From assembly GCA_009772935.1 (NCBI GenBank), contig WOUR01000021.1:28418-92417 (forward strand): a stretch of 64,000 nt of DNA. Reading direction: 5' to 3'. A program made the translations under genes and the position numbers. This stretch comes from Rhodospirillaceae bacterium (GTDB taxonomy: Bacteria; Pseudomonadota; Alphaproteobacteria; Reyranellales; Reyranellaceae). Every line of letters begins with the position of its first letter. Position 1 is the first letter of the stretch. The notes under the pieces are model-generated. The model saw only the letters and a list, made by a program, of their open reading frames with translations, was not told the origin of the DNA and ran no database searches. Of the stretch, positions 8,568 to 16,577 are shown piece after piece.

Positions 8568-9542
8568 ATGGAACAGCGGCGGCAATTCCTGCTCGGCGGA
8601 CTCGCGGCGACGACCGCCCTGGCAACCGGCTTCGGCACGCGGGCCCAGTCCTTCCCGACCAAGCCGCTTCGCCTCGTCGTTCCCTTCGCCGCCGGCGGCA
8701 ATGCCGACGTCACCGCGCGCCTCGCGGGCGAAGGAATGTCGCGCAAGCTCGCACAGCCGGTTCTAATCGACAATCGTCCCGGCGCAGGCGGGGTGGTCGG
8801 CCAGGAGCTTGTGCTGCAGGCGCCCGCGGATGGCTATACGATGGTGATTGCGGCCTTCGGGACGCTCTATGTCTCGCCGCTCATGGCCGGTAAGCCGTCG
8901 ATGGTGCAGTCGTTCGCTCCGGTGAGCATGCTGAGCACGGTACCCATGATCGTGGTCGTGCCAACCAACAGCCGATTGAAGGACTGGCAGTCGTTGCTGG
9001 CGGCGGCCAAAGCAAAGCCCGGCACGATCAGCATGGGCCACGCCGGCAACGGGACGCCGAACCATACCGACATCCTGCGCATCCAGGAGAATGAGAAAGT
9101 GAGCTTCGCGATCGTGCCTTATCGCGGCTCGGGCGTCGGTCTGAATGACGTACTGGCGGGGCAGATCGACAGCTATGTCGACCAGCTCAGCAGCTCGCTG
9201 CCGCACATCAAGTCGGGCAAGCTGCGCGCGCTGGTCGTGGTCGGGGAGAAGCGCGCCCCGGAAGTGCCCGACGTGCCGACGTTGGCCGAAGCCGGCTGTG
9301 CGCCCTTCGATGGCGGCACGACGCTGGGCCTCTTCGTCAGGCACGACACGCCGTCCGCGATCATCGCGACGCTCAACGGCGCCGTACTCGCCGCGCTCGA
9401 CGACGCGGCGATCAAGCAGAAGTTCGCCGAACTGGGCGCGACGGTCCGCCCATCGACGCCGGAGGCATTCGCCGCTTTCCTCAAGACTGAGGATGCCGGT
9501 ATCGGCGACCTCGCGAAGAGGGGACTGTTGAAGCCGGAGTAA
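8568..9542 (+). CDS. Tripartite tricarboxylate transporter substrate-binding protein (Bug family)
   Basis: A 324-residue periplasmic receptor. It starts with MEQRRQFLLGGLAATTALATG, a signal with a weak RRQFLL twin-arginine motif. Family motifs are clear: KPLRLVVPFAAGGNADVTAR, VLIDNRPGAGGVVGQELV, PADGYTMVIAAFGT, and the C-terminal EVPDVPTLAEAG. Bug receptors bind carboxylates for TctAB-type channels, but no tctA or tctB gene lies nearby, so it is an orphan receptor. GGAGG sits about 13 bases upstream of the ATG. Confidence 0.9.
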   Translation: MEQRRQFLLGGLAATTALATGFGTRAQSFPTKPLRLVVPFAAGGNADVTARLAGEGMSRKLAQPVLIDNRPGAGGVVGQELVLQAPADGYTMVIAAFGTLYVSPLMAGKPSMVQSFAPVSMLSTVPMIVVVPTNSRLKDWQSLLAAAKAKPGTISMGHAGNGTPNHTDILRIQENEKVSFAIVPYRGSGVGLNDVLAGQIDSYVDQLSSSLPHIKSGKLRALVVVGEKRAPEVPDVPTLAEAGCAPFDGGTTLGLFVRHDTPSAIIATLNGAVLAALDDAAIKQKFAELGATVRPSTPEAFAAFLKTEDAGIGDLAKRGLLKPE

Positions 9543-9546
9543 CTTG

Positions 9547-9780
9547 CTACTTCGTCTTGGCCGCGCCCTGCCCCTTGGGATCGCCTGCCTTGCCCTGGGC
9601 CTCGGCAGCCTGGAGCGAAGCGCCTTCTTCGCCATCGAGCGCCTTCGCGGCCTCGCGGGCGGCGCCGTCGACCTTCTCCTTCTTCAGGAACTCGGCGGTT
9701 CGCTTGTTGTAGTCGGCGGTGGCGGTGTAGCTGCCTTCGCCCTCGATCTTGTCCTTGGCCTTCTCCATGACGTGCTCCAT
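9547..9780 (-). CDS. Small hydrophilic protein of unknown function
   Basis: A 77-residue, strongly charged protein, rich in Lys, Glu and Ala and without membrane segments. It contains the stretch KIEGEGSYTATADYNKRTAE, seen in small stress-type proteins of unknown role in alphaproteobacteria. I place the start at the ATG at 9780; an ATG 33 bases further upstream is possible but has no ribosome binding site. It is convergent with the Bug receptor gene, with only 4 bp between stops. No function is assigned. Confidence 0.6.
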   Translation of the reverse strand: MEHVMEKAKDKIEGEGSYTATADYNKRTAEFLKKEKVDGAAREAAKALDGEEGASLQAAEAQGKAGDPKGQGAAKTK

Positions 9781-9816
9781 CGTTTCCAGACGGGAAACGC
9801 GGCAGTCCGTCAATGG

Positions 9817-10812
9817 TTACGGGAGAAACCCGATCTCCCGGTAGAATCGCGCGGCACCGGGATGCAGTTTCTCGCGCGCGGGCACCACGGCGACCGTATT
9901 GGCCGCCGTGGTGTCGACGAGTTGCGGCGGCGGATTGCCGACCTGCTGCAGGGCGTGCAGCGCCTTGACCATTCGGTAGACCACGGTCTCGTCCAGCCCG
10001 GGACGAGCGAGCACGAAACTCCAGGAACCAACAGAGGGTATGGCGGCGGCCTGGCCGGGAAAACTTCCAGCGGGCTGCGTGACGGGCTTGAGGAACGGAT
10101 GCTTGGCGAGGATCTGTCGGATCTCTTCGGCGTCCGGCGCGATGAAGCGGGCGCCCTCCTTGCTCCTGGCCACGGTCATGAAGCCCGGCCAGCCGTTGCC
10201 GCCACCCCACAGCGCGGCTGCCCGACCGTCGAGCACCATCGCCGGGCCATCGCCGGCGCGCTCGAGATAGATCGGCTGGAAGTCCTTGGCGGCATCGAGG
10301 CCCAGCCCGTCCATGGCGTAGCGGCCCAGGATCACCAGGCCCGAACCACCGGCGCCCCAGGCGATCGGCTTGCCCTTGAGATCGGCGATGGTGCGAAAGG
10401 GCGAATCGGCCCGAACGACGAACATGCCGGCGGTCGGATACATCGCGGTCAGCATACGCAGGTCGGCCGGCGCGCGGCCCACGCCCTGCAGCGCCGCATG
10501 GACGACCTCGCCCTGGACGAGGGCAATGTCGAGCGTGCCGGCCTCGAGCATTGGCACGTTCTCGGTACTGCCCTTGGTGTTGATCGCCTCGATCTCCAGC
10601 GCAGGATCGAAGCGCCGCACGCCTTCGACGAAGGCCGCACCATAGACGGGAAAGCCGCCGCCCGGCGTCGCCGTGCCTAGGCGGACCTTCACGGTCTGGG
10701 CCCCGGCCGGCGCGGCTGCGGGCAGAGAACCGCCGAGAAGTGCCATGCCTCCCAACACGTCGCGCCGATGCAGGCGTTTGGGCGAATCTTCATCCGCGCG
10801 CGGCCGTGTCAT
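9817..10812 (-). CDS. TAXI-family TRAP transporter solute-binding protein
   Basis: A 331-residue periplasmic receptor with the signal RRDVLGGMALLGGSLPAAAP ending near AGAQ. The mature chain shows TAXI features: RLGTATPGGGFPVYGAAF, a ligand-site region LDIALVQGEVVHAALQG, and AWGAGGSGLVILGRYAMDGLGL. The closing hinge region contains YRMVKALHALQQVG. TAXI receptors feed TRAP permeases, but no TRAP membrane gene is in the window. It lies 10 bp downstream of the DUF3297 gene on the same strand and may share its transcript. Confidence 0.85.
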   Translation of the reverse strand: MTRPRADEDSPKRLHRRDVLGGMALLGGSLPAAAPAGAQTVKVRLGTATPGGGFPVYGAAFVEGVRRFDPALEIEAINTKGSTENVPMLEAGTLDIALVQGEVVHAALQGVGRAPADLRMLTAMYPTAGMFVVRADSPFRTIADLKGKPIAWGAGGSGLVILGRYAMDGLGLDAAKDFQPIYLERAGDGPAMVLDGRAAALWGGGNGWPGFMTVARSKEGARFIAPDAEEIRQILAKHPFLKPVTQPAGSFPGQAAAIPSVGSWSFVLARPGLDETVVYRMVKALHALQQVGNPPPQLVDTTAANTVAVVPAREKLHPGAARFYREIGFLP

Positions 10813-10822
10813 TCAGCCTCCT

Positions 10823-11068
10823 TTAGAATTTCTTGGCCTCGAAGAACGGCTCGACCGTGCCCTTGAGCTTGATCGTCAGCGGATTGCCCTTGCGGTCGAC
10901 CGTCTTGCCGACGGCCACACGAATCCAGCCCTCGCTCACGCAATACTCCTCGACGTTGGTCTTCTCCTGGCCGTCGAACCTGATGCCGATGCCGCGCTGG
11001 AGGAGCGCCTCGTCATAGTGCGGGCTCTTGGGATTGGTGGACAGTCGGTCGGGGAGGGTGTCGGTCAT
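10823..11068 (-). CDS. DUF3297 family protein
   Basis: An 81-residue protein covering the whole DUF3297 family length. Recognisable stretches are SPHYDEALLQRGIGIRFDG, KTNVEEYCVSEGWIRVAVGK and KGNPLTIKLKGTVEPFFE. The family is widespread in proteobacteria and has no established function. The gene sits 7 bp after chrA on the same strand, so it may be the third gene of the chromate operon, although the family is not tied to chromate elsewhere. Confidence 0.85.
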   Translation of the reverse strand: MTDTLPDRLSTNPKSPHYDEALLQRGIGIRFDGQEKTNVEEYCVSEGWIRVAVGKTVDRKGNPLTIKLKGTVEPFFEAKKF

Positions 11069-11075
11069 TGGGTTC

Positions 11076-12437
11076 CTATAGCATCAATGCGTAGACGATG
11101 CCGGCCATCGAACTGGCCAGCAGAACCGGGATCATCCCGAAGCGGAAGCGGAATACAGCAACCGCACAGGCCGCCGCCAGCGCAATGGCGGCGACGTTCG
11201 CCGACCCCAGCACCGGCACGTCGACGGTGGCGCCGAGCAGGCTGATGTGGCGCAGCTCGCCGAACAGCACCTGCAGCCCGAACCAGACCGCGAGGTTCAG
11301 GATCACGCCCACGATCGCCGCGGTGATGGCCGCCAGCGCCCCCGACAGCGCCTTGTTGGACCGCAGCGCCTCGACATAGGGCGCGCCGACGAAGATCCAC
11401 AGGAAGCAGGGCACGAACGTGACCCAGGTGGTGAGCAGTCCGCCCAGCGTTCCGGCCAGCAGCGGGGGTAGCCCCCCGGGGTCGCGCCAGGCGCCGAGGA
11501 AACCGACGAACTGCGTCACCATGATCAGCGGCCCGGGCGTCGACTCGGCCAGTCCCAGCCCGTCCAGCATCTCGCCGGCGGTGACCCAGCCATATTGTTC
11601 GACCGCCTGTTGCGCGACATAGGCCAGCACGGCGTAGGCGCCGCCAAACGTCACCACGGCCATCTTGCTGAAAAACACCGCGATCTGCGTGAAGACGTCG
11701 TCGGGTCCGCGCAGGAGCCACAGCAGGCCGACCGGAGCCAACCACAGCGTGAGAAAAATGGCGCCGATAGCCAGCGTCCAGACGAGGTTGGGTCTGGCAT
11801 GTTCGGGGGTCGCCTCGCCCAGCAACGATTGTGCATCCCCCAGTCCGACATGGCCGGCGCCATGGCCACTCGCCTGGAACTCCGACCTGCCAAACTTCGT
11901 GGCGATGAAGCCGATCAGTGCCGCTGCGATGACGATCAGCGGAAACGGCACGCCGTAGAAGAAGATCGCGACGAAGGCCGCAGCCGCCAAAAGGCGCATG
12001 GAGTTGTTGCGTAGCGCCCGCCGCCCCACCCGGATCACCGCCTCGATCACGATGACCAGCACGGCGGCTTTGAGCCCGAAGAACAGGCCTTGCACCAAGG
12101 TGACCTTGCCTAGCAGCACGTAGACCCATGACAACGCCATGATGGCCACCAAGCCGGGCAGCACGAACAGCGTGCCGGCCAGCAGGCCCCCCGCCGTCCG
12201 GTGCATCAGCCAGCCGATGTAGGTCGCGAGCTGCTGCGCCTCGGGACCGGGCAGCAGGGTGCAGTAGTTCAGCGCCTGCAGGAACCGTTGCTCGCCGATC
12301 CACTTCTTTTCCTCGACGATGATGCGGTGCATCACCGAGATCTGGCCGGCGGGCCCACCAAAGGACAGGGCCGCAACGCGTAGCCAGACCTTCATCGCCT
12401 CGTCAAACGGGACGCCGTGCGCTTTCACTTCGCTCAT
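11076..12437 (-). CDS. chrA: Chromate efflux transporter (ChrA, long two-domain form)
   Basis: A 453-residue CHR-family transporter with the two homologous halves of the long form. The first half has WLRVAALSFGGPAGQISVMH and the second has the matching FSKMAVVTFGGAYAVLAYVA. The signatures CTLLPGPEAQQLATYIGW and GLGLAESTPGPLIMVTQFVG are the conserved Pro-Gly-Pro regions of each half. About ten membrane segments are present. It exports chromate by proton or membrane-potential driven efflux. Its ATG overlaps the stop of the ChrB-like gene (12434-12437), so the two are coupled. Confidence 0.93.
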   Translation of the reverse strand: MSEVKAHGVPFDEAMKVWLRVAALSFGGPAGQISVMHRIIVEEKKWIGEQRFLQALNYCTLLPGPEAQQLATYIGWLMHRTAGGLLAGTLFVLPGLVAIMALSWVYVLLGKVTLVQGLFFGLKAAVLVIVIEAVIRVGRRALRNNSMRLLAAAAFVAIFFYGVPFPLIVIAAALIGFIATKFGRSEFQASGHGAGHVGLGDAQSLLGEATPEHARPNLVWTLAIGAIFLTLWLAPVGLLWLLRGPDDVFTQIAVFFSKMAVVTFGGAYAVLAYVAQQAVEQYGWVTAGEMLDGLGLAESTPGPLIMVTQFVGFLGAWRDPGGLPPLLAGTLGGLLTTWVTFVPCFLWIFVGAPYVEALRSNKALSGALAAITAAIVGVILNLAVWFGLQVLFGELRHISLLGATVDVPVLGSANVAAIALAAACAVAVFRFRFGMIPVLLASSMAGIVYALML

Positions 12438-13264
12438 GACTTCCTCGCGGTCGGCGGCCAGTCGTGTCCTTCGTCAACGGCGTCGCGGCACCAGCGGTAG
12501 AAGGCATCGTAGAGGGTTAGCCCCGCTTCGAGTTGCGCGAGGTCGTCGGCAAACATGCGCGACAGGCCCAGCGAGGCGGCCAGCAGGCCCGCCGATTCGG
12601 GGGCGAGGTCCGGCCGGCCGGTGTCGGCGCCGCGCACGATCGTGGCCAGGCGCTTCAGGGCCGGGGTCTCCAGGCCGAATTCCTCGACCATGAGATCGAA
12701 CGTGCAACGCTCGCCGCGATGGCTCCAGTGCACATCCTCGTGGTCGACGTCGAACGGCGTCGCGCCGAATCGGTCGGCGACATCGAGCACGTCCGAGGGC
12801 GCGACATAGAGGAACACCGCCTGCGGATCGACGAAGCGCCGGATCAGCCACGGGCAGGCGATGCGGTCGACCTTCGGCCGGCTGCGGGTGACCCACACCG
12901 TGCGACCCTGCGCGTCGCGCCGCGGCAGATTCTCGACGGGGACGGTCGGCAGGCTCGCCGCCTGCCACGCGACCATGCCGCCTTCGAGCACGTCGGCCGG
13001 GACGCCCAGATGGCGAAGCCAGGCGGCGGTCCCCTGGCTGAGTTTCAGGCCCTTCTTGCAGATCACCACGGCCGACCGGCCGGTGCCGGCAAAGGCCGGC
13101 CCCCAGGCCGGGACCTCGTTCCAGGGGTGACGAACGGCGCCTGGCACGAGCCGCGGATCGGCGCCGAAATCTTCGTCGGTCCGGACGTCTATCAGTGAAG
13201 GGGAATCGGGACGCCCGAGAAGGCGGGCGAGCTTGTCGGCGGAAATCGCGTTGGGCGAGGGCAT
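12434..13264 (-). CDS. Rhodanese-ChrB fusion protein, chromate resistance
   Basis: A 276-residue two-domain protein. Residues about 5-105 form a rhodanese domain with IDVRTDEDFG and an active-site-like loop VICKKGLKLSQG, whose Cys could carry sulfur. Residues about 125-265 match the ChrB C-terminal domain: VWVTRSRPKVDRIACPWLIR, FLYVAPSDV and DVDHEDVHWSH. ChrB proteins sense chromate or aid its reduction. The arrangement directly before chrA supports a chromate role. It is the first gene of the minus-strand operon, and its promoter must lie between 13265 and 13460. Confidence 0.88.
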   Translation of the reverse strand: MPSPNAISADKLARLLGRPDSPSLIDVRTDEDFGADPRLVPGAVRHPWNEVPAWGPAFAGTGRSAVVICKKGLKLSQGTAAWLRHLGVPADVLEGGMVAWQAASLPTVPVENLPRRDAQGRTVWVTRSRPKVDRIACPWLIRRFVDPQAVFLYVAPSDVLDVADRFGATPFDVDHEDVHWSHRGERCTFDLMVEEFGLETPALKRLATIVRGADTGRPDLAPESAGLLAASLGLSRMFADDLAQLEAGLTLYDAFYRWCRDAVDEGHDWPPTARKS

Positions 13265-13317
13265 GGCGGCGTCCTTTGTGAACCTGGCAGGACGCGATGC
13301 TTCGGCTGTCGCCTCGT

Positions 13318-13335
13318 GGGGAGATCGCGATCCCC
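13318..13335. promoter_or_regulatory. Candidate palindromic site upstream of the chromate operon
   Basis: The perfect 10-bp palindrome GATCGCGATC (13323-13332) is flanked by GGGG on the left and CCC on the right, 55-70 bp upstream of the rhodanese-ChrB start. It is the only strong symmetry in the 196-bp gap shared with the divergent gene at 13461. ChrB homologues are reported as chromate-responsive regulators, so an operator is possible, but this is a guess from position and symmetry. Confidence 0.2.
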
Positions 13336-13460
13336 ATCGCCTTCACTCTTAATAGCAGTGCAAATAGTGTCAAGCTTGGCCGATTGCCGCGACCGCGCCT
13401 GGACGTTAGTTTCCCCATGGGAAATTGGGATTGGCAGTGCAGTTATTGACCGGGGGTTTC

Positions 13461-14075
13461 ATGGCTTGGGGTCGTCTAATTCTTCTGGCAATGGCCGTCG
13501 TGGGTACGGCCGTGGCGTGCAGCCAAGGCTCGCGGGTGGTGGTGCAGTCGACGGCGCAGATCAAGCGCGCCTACTGGGGTCTCCCGCAAGCAGGACCCGG
13601 CGCCGACGTGACCAGCATGGTCACCTGCCCCGGTGGCTATCCCTGCGACGTGTTCGCCAACGGACCCGCCTTCAACGACAACCGCGCGGACCTAGCCAAA
13701 AAGCTCACCGTGATCTGGACCTGTCAGCCCCAGAACTTCGTGCTGGCCGAGGTCGCGCCGCCGACCTTCAAGGTCCGCATGGCCTGCGTCGGCCAGGCGC
13801 CCATCGTGCCGCGTCGGATCGATATCCTCGAAGCCTCGTGGGGCGGCCCGTCCTCGACCATCGACGTCACCCAGCAGGTCCGCGACATCTGTGGCAGCGG
13901 CCCGACCCGCTGCCAGGTGCCGGCGATGGCCTATATCTTCGGCATGCCCGATCGCCTCAGTAAGACGCTCCGCATCCGCTACACCTGCAACGGCCAGACG
14001 ACGCCGGGTCGCCAGGCGACGGAGAACAGCGTCGCCGACCTGCGCTGCGAGCAGCCGGCCGATCTCGGCTACTGA
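13461..14075 (+). CDS. Secreted or lipoprotein-like protein with two copies of a cysteine-containing module
   Basis: A 204-residue protein that I cannot place in a named family. The N-terminus is a signal peptide ending in VGTAVACSQ, a weak lipobox with Cys. The rest is two copies of one module. Copy one (about 30-100) and copy two (about 115-180) share the pattern Ile-x3-(Ala/Ser)-x-Trp-Gly-x-Pro, then Asp-Val-Thr, a CGG/CPG-x-C pair, a Phe-Gly or Phe-Ala segment, and Leu-x-Lys-x-Leu-x-Ile ending in TC. Four Cys per copy suggest disulfides outside the cytoplasm. The start is the ATG at 13461 behind a G-rich ribosome binding site; an ATG at 13425 is less likely. Confidence 0.6.
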   Translation: MAWGRLILLAMAVVGTAVACSQGSRVVVQSTAQIKRAYWGLPQAGPGADVTSMVTCPGGYPCDVFANGPAFNDNRADLAKKLTVIWTCQPQNFVLAEVAPPTFKVRMACVGQAPIVPRRIDILEASWGGPSSTIDVTQQVRDICGSGPTRCQVPAMAYIFGMPDRLSKTLRIRYTCNGQTTPGRQATENSVADLRCEQPADLGY

Positions 14076-14086
14076 CGAAAGCGTCG

Positions 14087-14461
14087 CTAACGCCGCTCGG
14101 CGGGAACGCCGGGCGGCGGCAAACTGCGGCGGCACTCCCCATGCAGCAGGCCGCCATAGTTGGCTCCGAGCGGCGTCATCGAGAAGGCACCGTCGTTGCG
14201 GTTGTAGGTCATCGAGAAATTGGGAAAGGTCGCCCGCAGCGCCTGGAACGTGATGACCACGCTCGTACCGTCGGCCATCGACGTTCCATCCCAGACCCCG
14301 ACCGTGTTGCGCCGGTCGTCGAACACGACACTGAAATTGCGCACCTGCCCGCCCTGGTCGGTGACCTTGCAGGCGAGCCAGCGTGGCTCGGCGTTGGCGG
14401 GAGTGGCGACGGCGGCCAACACGACCGCCGCCGTCAGCAACGTCGGAAACCGCATCGACAC
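14087..14461 (-). CDS. Small secreted protein of unknown function
   Basis: A 124-residue protein with a clear signal peptide (MRFPTLLTAAVVLAAVATPANA, cleavage after about residue 24). The mature part is predicted to be beta-rich: WLACKVTDQGGQVRNFSVVF, then VVITFQALRATFPNFSMTYN, and a closing GLLHGECRRSL. Two Cys, one near each end, could form a disulfide. It is convergent with the module-duplication protein at 13461, with a 12-bp gap, and lies 15 bp downstream of the SDR gene on the same strand. The family is not recognised. Confidence 0.6.
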   Translation of the reverse strand: MSMRFPTLLTAAVVLAAVATPANAEPRWLACKVTDQGGQVRNFSVVFDDRRNTVGVWDGTSMADGTSVVITFQALRATFPNFSMTYNRNDGAFSMTPLGANYGGLLHGECRRSLPPPGVPAERR

Positions 14462-14475
14462 GCCCTCCTGACCGT

Positions 14476-15237
14476 CTACTTCGGCGCCATGCGGATGGCG
14501 CCGTCGAGACGGATCGTCTCGCCGTTCAGCATGGGGTTCTCGACGATGCTCATGGCGAGCTGGGCGTACTCCCTCGGGTCGCCGAGGCGCGACGGGAACG
14601 GTACCTGGGCGCCCAGGCTCTTCTGCGCTTCCGCGGGCAGGCTCATCATCATCGGCGTGAGGAACAGGCCCGGCGCGATGGTGCAGACGCGTACGCCGAG
14701 GCTCGCGAGGTCGCGTGCGATCGGCAGGGTCATGCCGACGACGCCACCCTTCGAGGCCGAATAGGCCGCCTGGCCGATCTGGCCGTCGAACGCCGCGACC
14801 GAGGCGGTGTTGACGATGACGCCGCGCTCGCCGCCGTCCAGCGGCTCCGACTGGCTCATGGCGTAGGCCGCGATGCGGATCACGTTGAAGGTGCCGATCA
14901 GATTGACCTGGATGACCTGGCTGAACATCGCCAGGTCGTGCGGACCGGACTTGGAGATCGTGCGGCCGGACCGGCCGATGCCGGCGCAGTTCACGACGAC
15001 GCGCGGCGTGCCCAGCTTCTCGACGACCGTCTTCACCGAGGCCTCGACGCTGGCCGCGTCGGCGACATTGGTCTTGACGAAGAGACCGCCGATTTCCCTG
15101 GCCTTCTGCTCGCCCAGCTCGTCCTGCAGGTCGAAGATGGCGACCTTGGCGCCCGCGGCCGCCAGTGCCGATGCCGTCGCGCCGCCCAAACCCGACGCGC
15201 CGCCCGTGACTATGGCGGCCTGCCCCTTGACGTTCAT
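14476..15237 (-). CDS. Short-chain dehydrogenase, 3-hydroxyacyl-CoA dehydrogenase type II-like
   Basis: A 253-residue classical SDR. The NAD-binding motif is [13 protein letters not shown] near the start, NAG appears as NCAGIG, the catalytic Ser lies in NTASVAAF, and the Tyr/Lys pair is YSASK. The insert [20 protein letters not shown] and the overall layout match the HSD17B10/3-hydroxyacyl-CoA dehydrogenase type II group, which oxidises 3-hydroxyacyl-CoA in branched-chain and fatty acid breakdown. The start is the ATG at 15237; the upstream in-frame extension lacks family similarity. Confidence 0.88.
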   Translation of the reverse strand: MNVKGQAAIVTGGASGLGGATASALAAAGAKVAIFDLQDELGEQKAREIGGLFVKTNVADAASVEASVKTVVEKLGTPRVVVNCAGIGRSGRTISKSGPHDLAMFSQVIQVNLIGTFNVIRIAAYAMSQSEPLDGGERGVIVNTASVAAFDGQIGQAAYSASKGGVVGMTLPIARDLASLGVRVCTIAPGLFLTPMMMSLPAEAQKSLGAQVPFPSRLGDPREYAQLAMSIVENPMLNGETIRLDGAIRMAPK

Positions 15238-15316
15238 TCGTATCCTCCGTGGTTGGGCGCTTTTAGCATTTCCAGCCCCCTTGCCAAGCGGGCCCACCGA
15301 CCCAACGTCTCCCGGC

Positions 15317-15682
15317 ATGAGCGACACCGCCGACCTCGCCCGGAACGAAGACACCGTCCGCCGGAATTTCTGGCACAAGGCCCGCCGCACCCTGGGCCGC
15401 GTGCCCTTCACCGAGGACGCGGTCGCTGCCTTTTATTGTGCCAGCGACAGCGCCACGCCGCTGCCGATCCGCGCGACCCTGTTCGGAGCGCTGGCCTATT
15501 TCGTGCTGCCATTCGACGCCATTCCCGACCTGCTTCTGGGCTTGGGATTCACCGACGATGCGGCGATCCTGGTCGCGGCCTTCACCGCCGCCCGCATGCA
15601 CATTACTGAAGACCACCGCGCCCGGGCCCGGGCTTGGCTGCTCAAGGAGCAGGGCCGGACGGAGGCTTCTCCGGCGGGCTGA
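15317..15682 (+). CDS. YkvA family membrane protein (DUF1232)
   Basis: A 121-residue protein with the DUF1232 core: [20 protein letters not shown] followed by [16 protein letters not shown] at about 62-95. This Pro-Phe-Asp-x-Ile-Pro-Asp motif in a hydrophobic segment defines the family. The function is unknown. It is divergent from the SDR gene (79 bp apart). Its last 41 bases overlap the end of the DMT transporter gene on the other strand. Confidence 0.85.
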   Translation: MSDTADLARNEDTVRRNFWHKARRTLGRVPFTEDAVAAFYCASDSATPLPIRATLFGALAYFVLPFDAIPDLLLGLGFTDDAAILVAAFTAARMHITEDHRARARAWLLKEQGRTEASPAG

Positions 15683-16577
15683 CCGCAGTGGCACGCCGTC
15701 GCTCGCGCGCAACCACATGCTCGCGATGGGCGATGTAGAGCGCCGAGGCGATGACGATGGCTGCGCCGACATAGGTCCAGACGACCGGCATCTCGTTCCA
15801 CATCAGCCAGCCCATGAACACCGCGAAGGGCAGGCGCATGTACTCGAACGGTGCGATGGCCGACATTTCGCCGGCCTTGAAAGCCTGCACCCAGAAATAT
15901 TGACCGACCGTGGCGGTCGACGCGATGCCGACCGCCAACACCCAGCCGAACAGGTCGGGCCAGCGCCACACCCACAGCGCCGGCGGCGCCAGGAGCAGGG
16001 TCGAGAAGATCGCGAACTGGGTCAGGATCATCAGCGGCGATTCGGAATCAGAGAGCCGCTTCACCAGCAGGATCGAGATGGCGACGCAGGCGGCGTTGGC
16101 CAGCGCCACCAGCGCGCCGAGCTGCAGGCTGCCCTCGCCCGGGCGCACCATGACCAGCACGCCGATGAAGCCCACGACCGTGGCGGTCCAGCGCCGCCAG
16201 CGGACCTTCTCCTTGGCGATGACGGCCGCCACCACCACGGAAAAGAGCGGCTGCGAGAAGGCGATGGCCGTGGCGTCGGCCAGCGGCAGCATCGAGATGG
16301 CGTAGAAGCCCAGCACCATCGACGTGGTGCCCATGAAGGTGCGCCAGAAATGCCCCTTGATGCGCCGGCTGAGCCAGGGCTTCACTTTGCCGGTCATCAT
16401 CAGCGGCAGCAGCATAATCACCGAGAGAATCGCGCGGAAGAACGCTGTCTGGACGCTCTCGATCTGCTCCGAAAGCAGGCGGATCATCACGCCCGTCGAG
16501 GTGAAGATGAAGCCGCCGCTCACCAGCCACAGCGCCCCCTGCACGTTGGGCGGGAGACGCCGCAGCCAGTCCCGCAT
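15642..16577 (-). CDS. DMT superfamily transporter (EamA domain)
   Basis: A 311-residue membrane protein with ten hydrophobic segments in two EamA repeats. The first repeat includes SGGFIFTSTGVMIRLLSEQ and FYAISMLPLADATAIAFSQP, the typical fourth and fifth segments. The second includes WVLAVGIASTATVGQYFWVQ and MAYIPFEYMRLPFAV-like sequence (here SAIAPFEYMRLPFAVFMGWL). Such carriers export metabolites or drugs; the substrate is unknown. The start overlaps the stop of the acyl-CoA ligase by one base (TGATG), suggesting coupled translation. Confidence 0.9.
   Translation of the reverse strand: MRDWLRRLPPNVQGALWLVSGGFIFTSTGVMIRLLSEQIESVQTAFFRAILSVIMLLPLMMTGKVKPWLSRRIKGHFWRTFMGTTSMVLGFYAISMLPLADATAIAFSQPLFSVVVAAVIAKEKVRWRRWTATVVGFIGVLVMVRPGEGSLQLGALVALANAACVAISILLVKRLSDSESPLMILTQFAIFSTLLLAPPALWVWRWPDLFGWVLAVGIASTATVGQYFWVQAFKAGEMSAIAPFEYMRLPFAVFMGWLMWNEMPVVWTYVGAAIVIASALYIAHREHVVARERRRATAVSPPEKPPSGPAP

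Noticed and set aside
8568..10812. Reading the Bug and TAXI receptors as parts of complete tripartite transporters
   Set aside because: No tctA, tctB or TRAP membrane genes are found near them.
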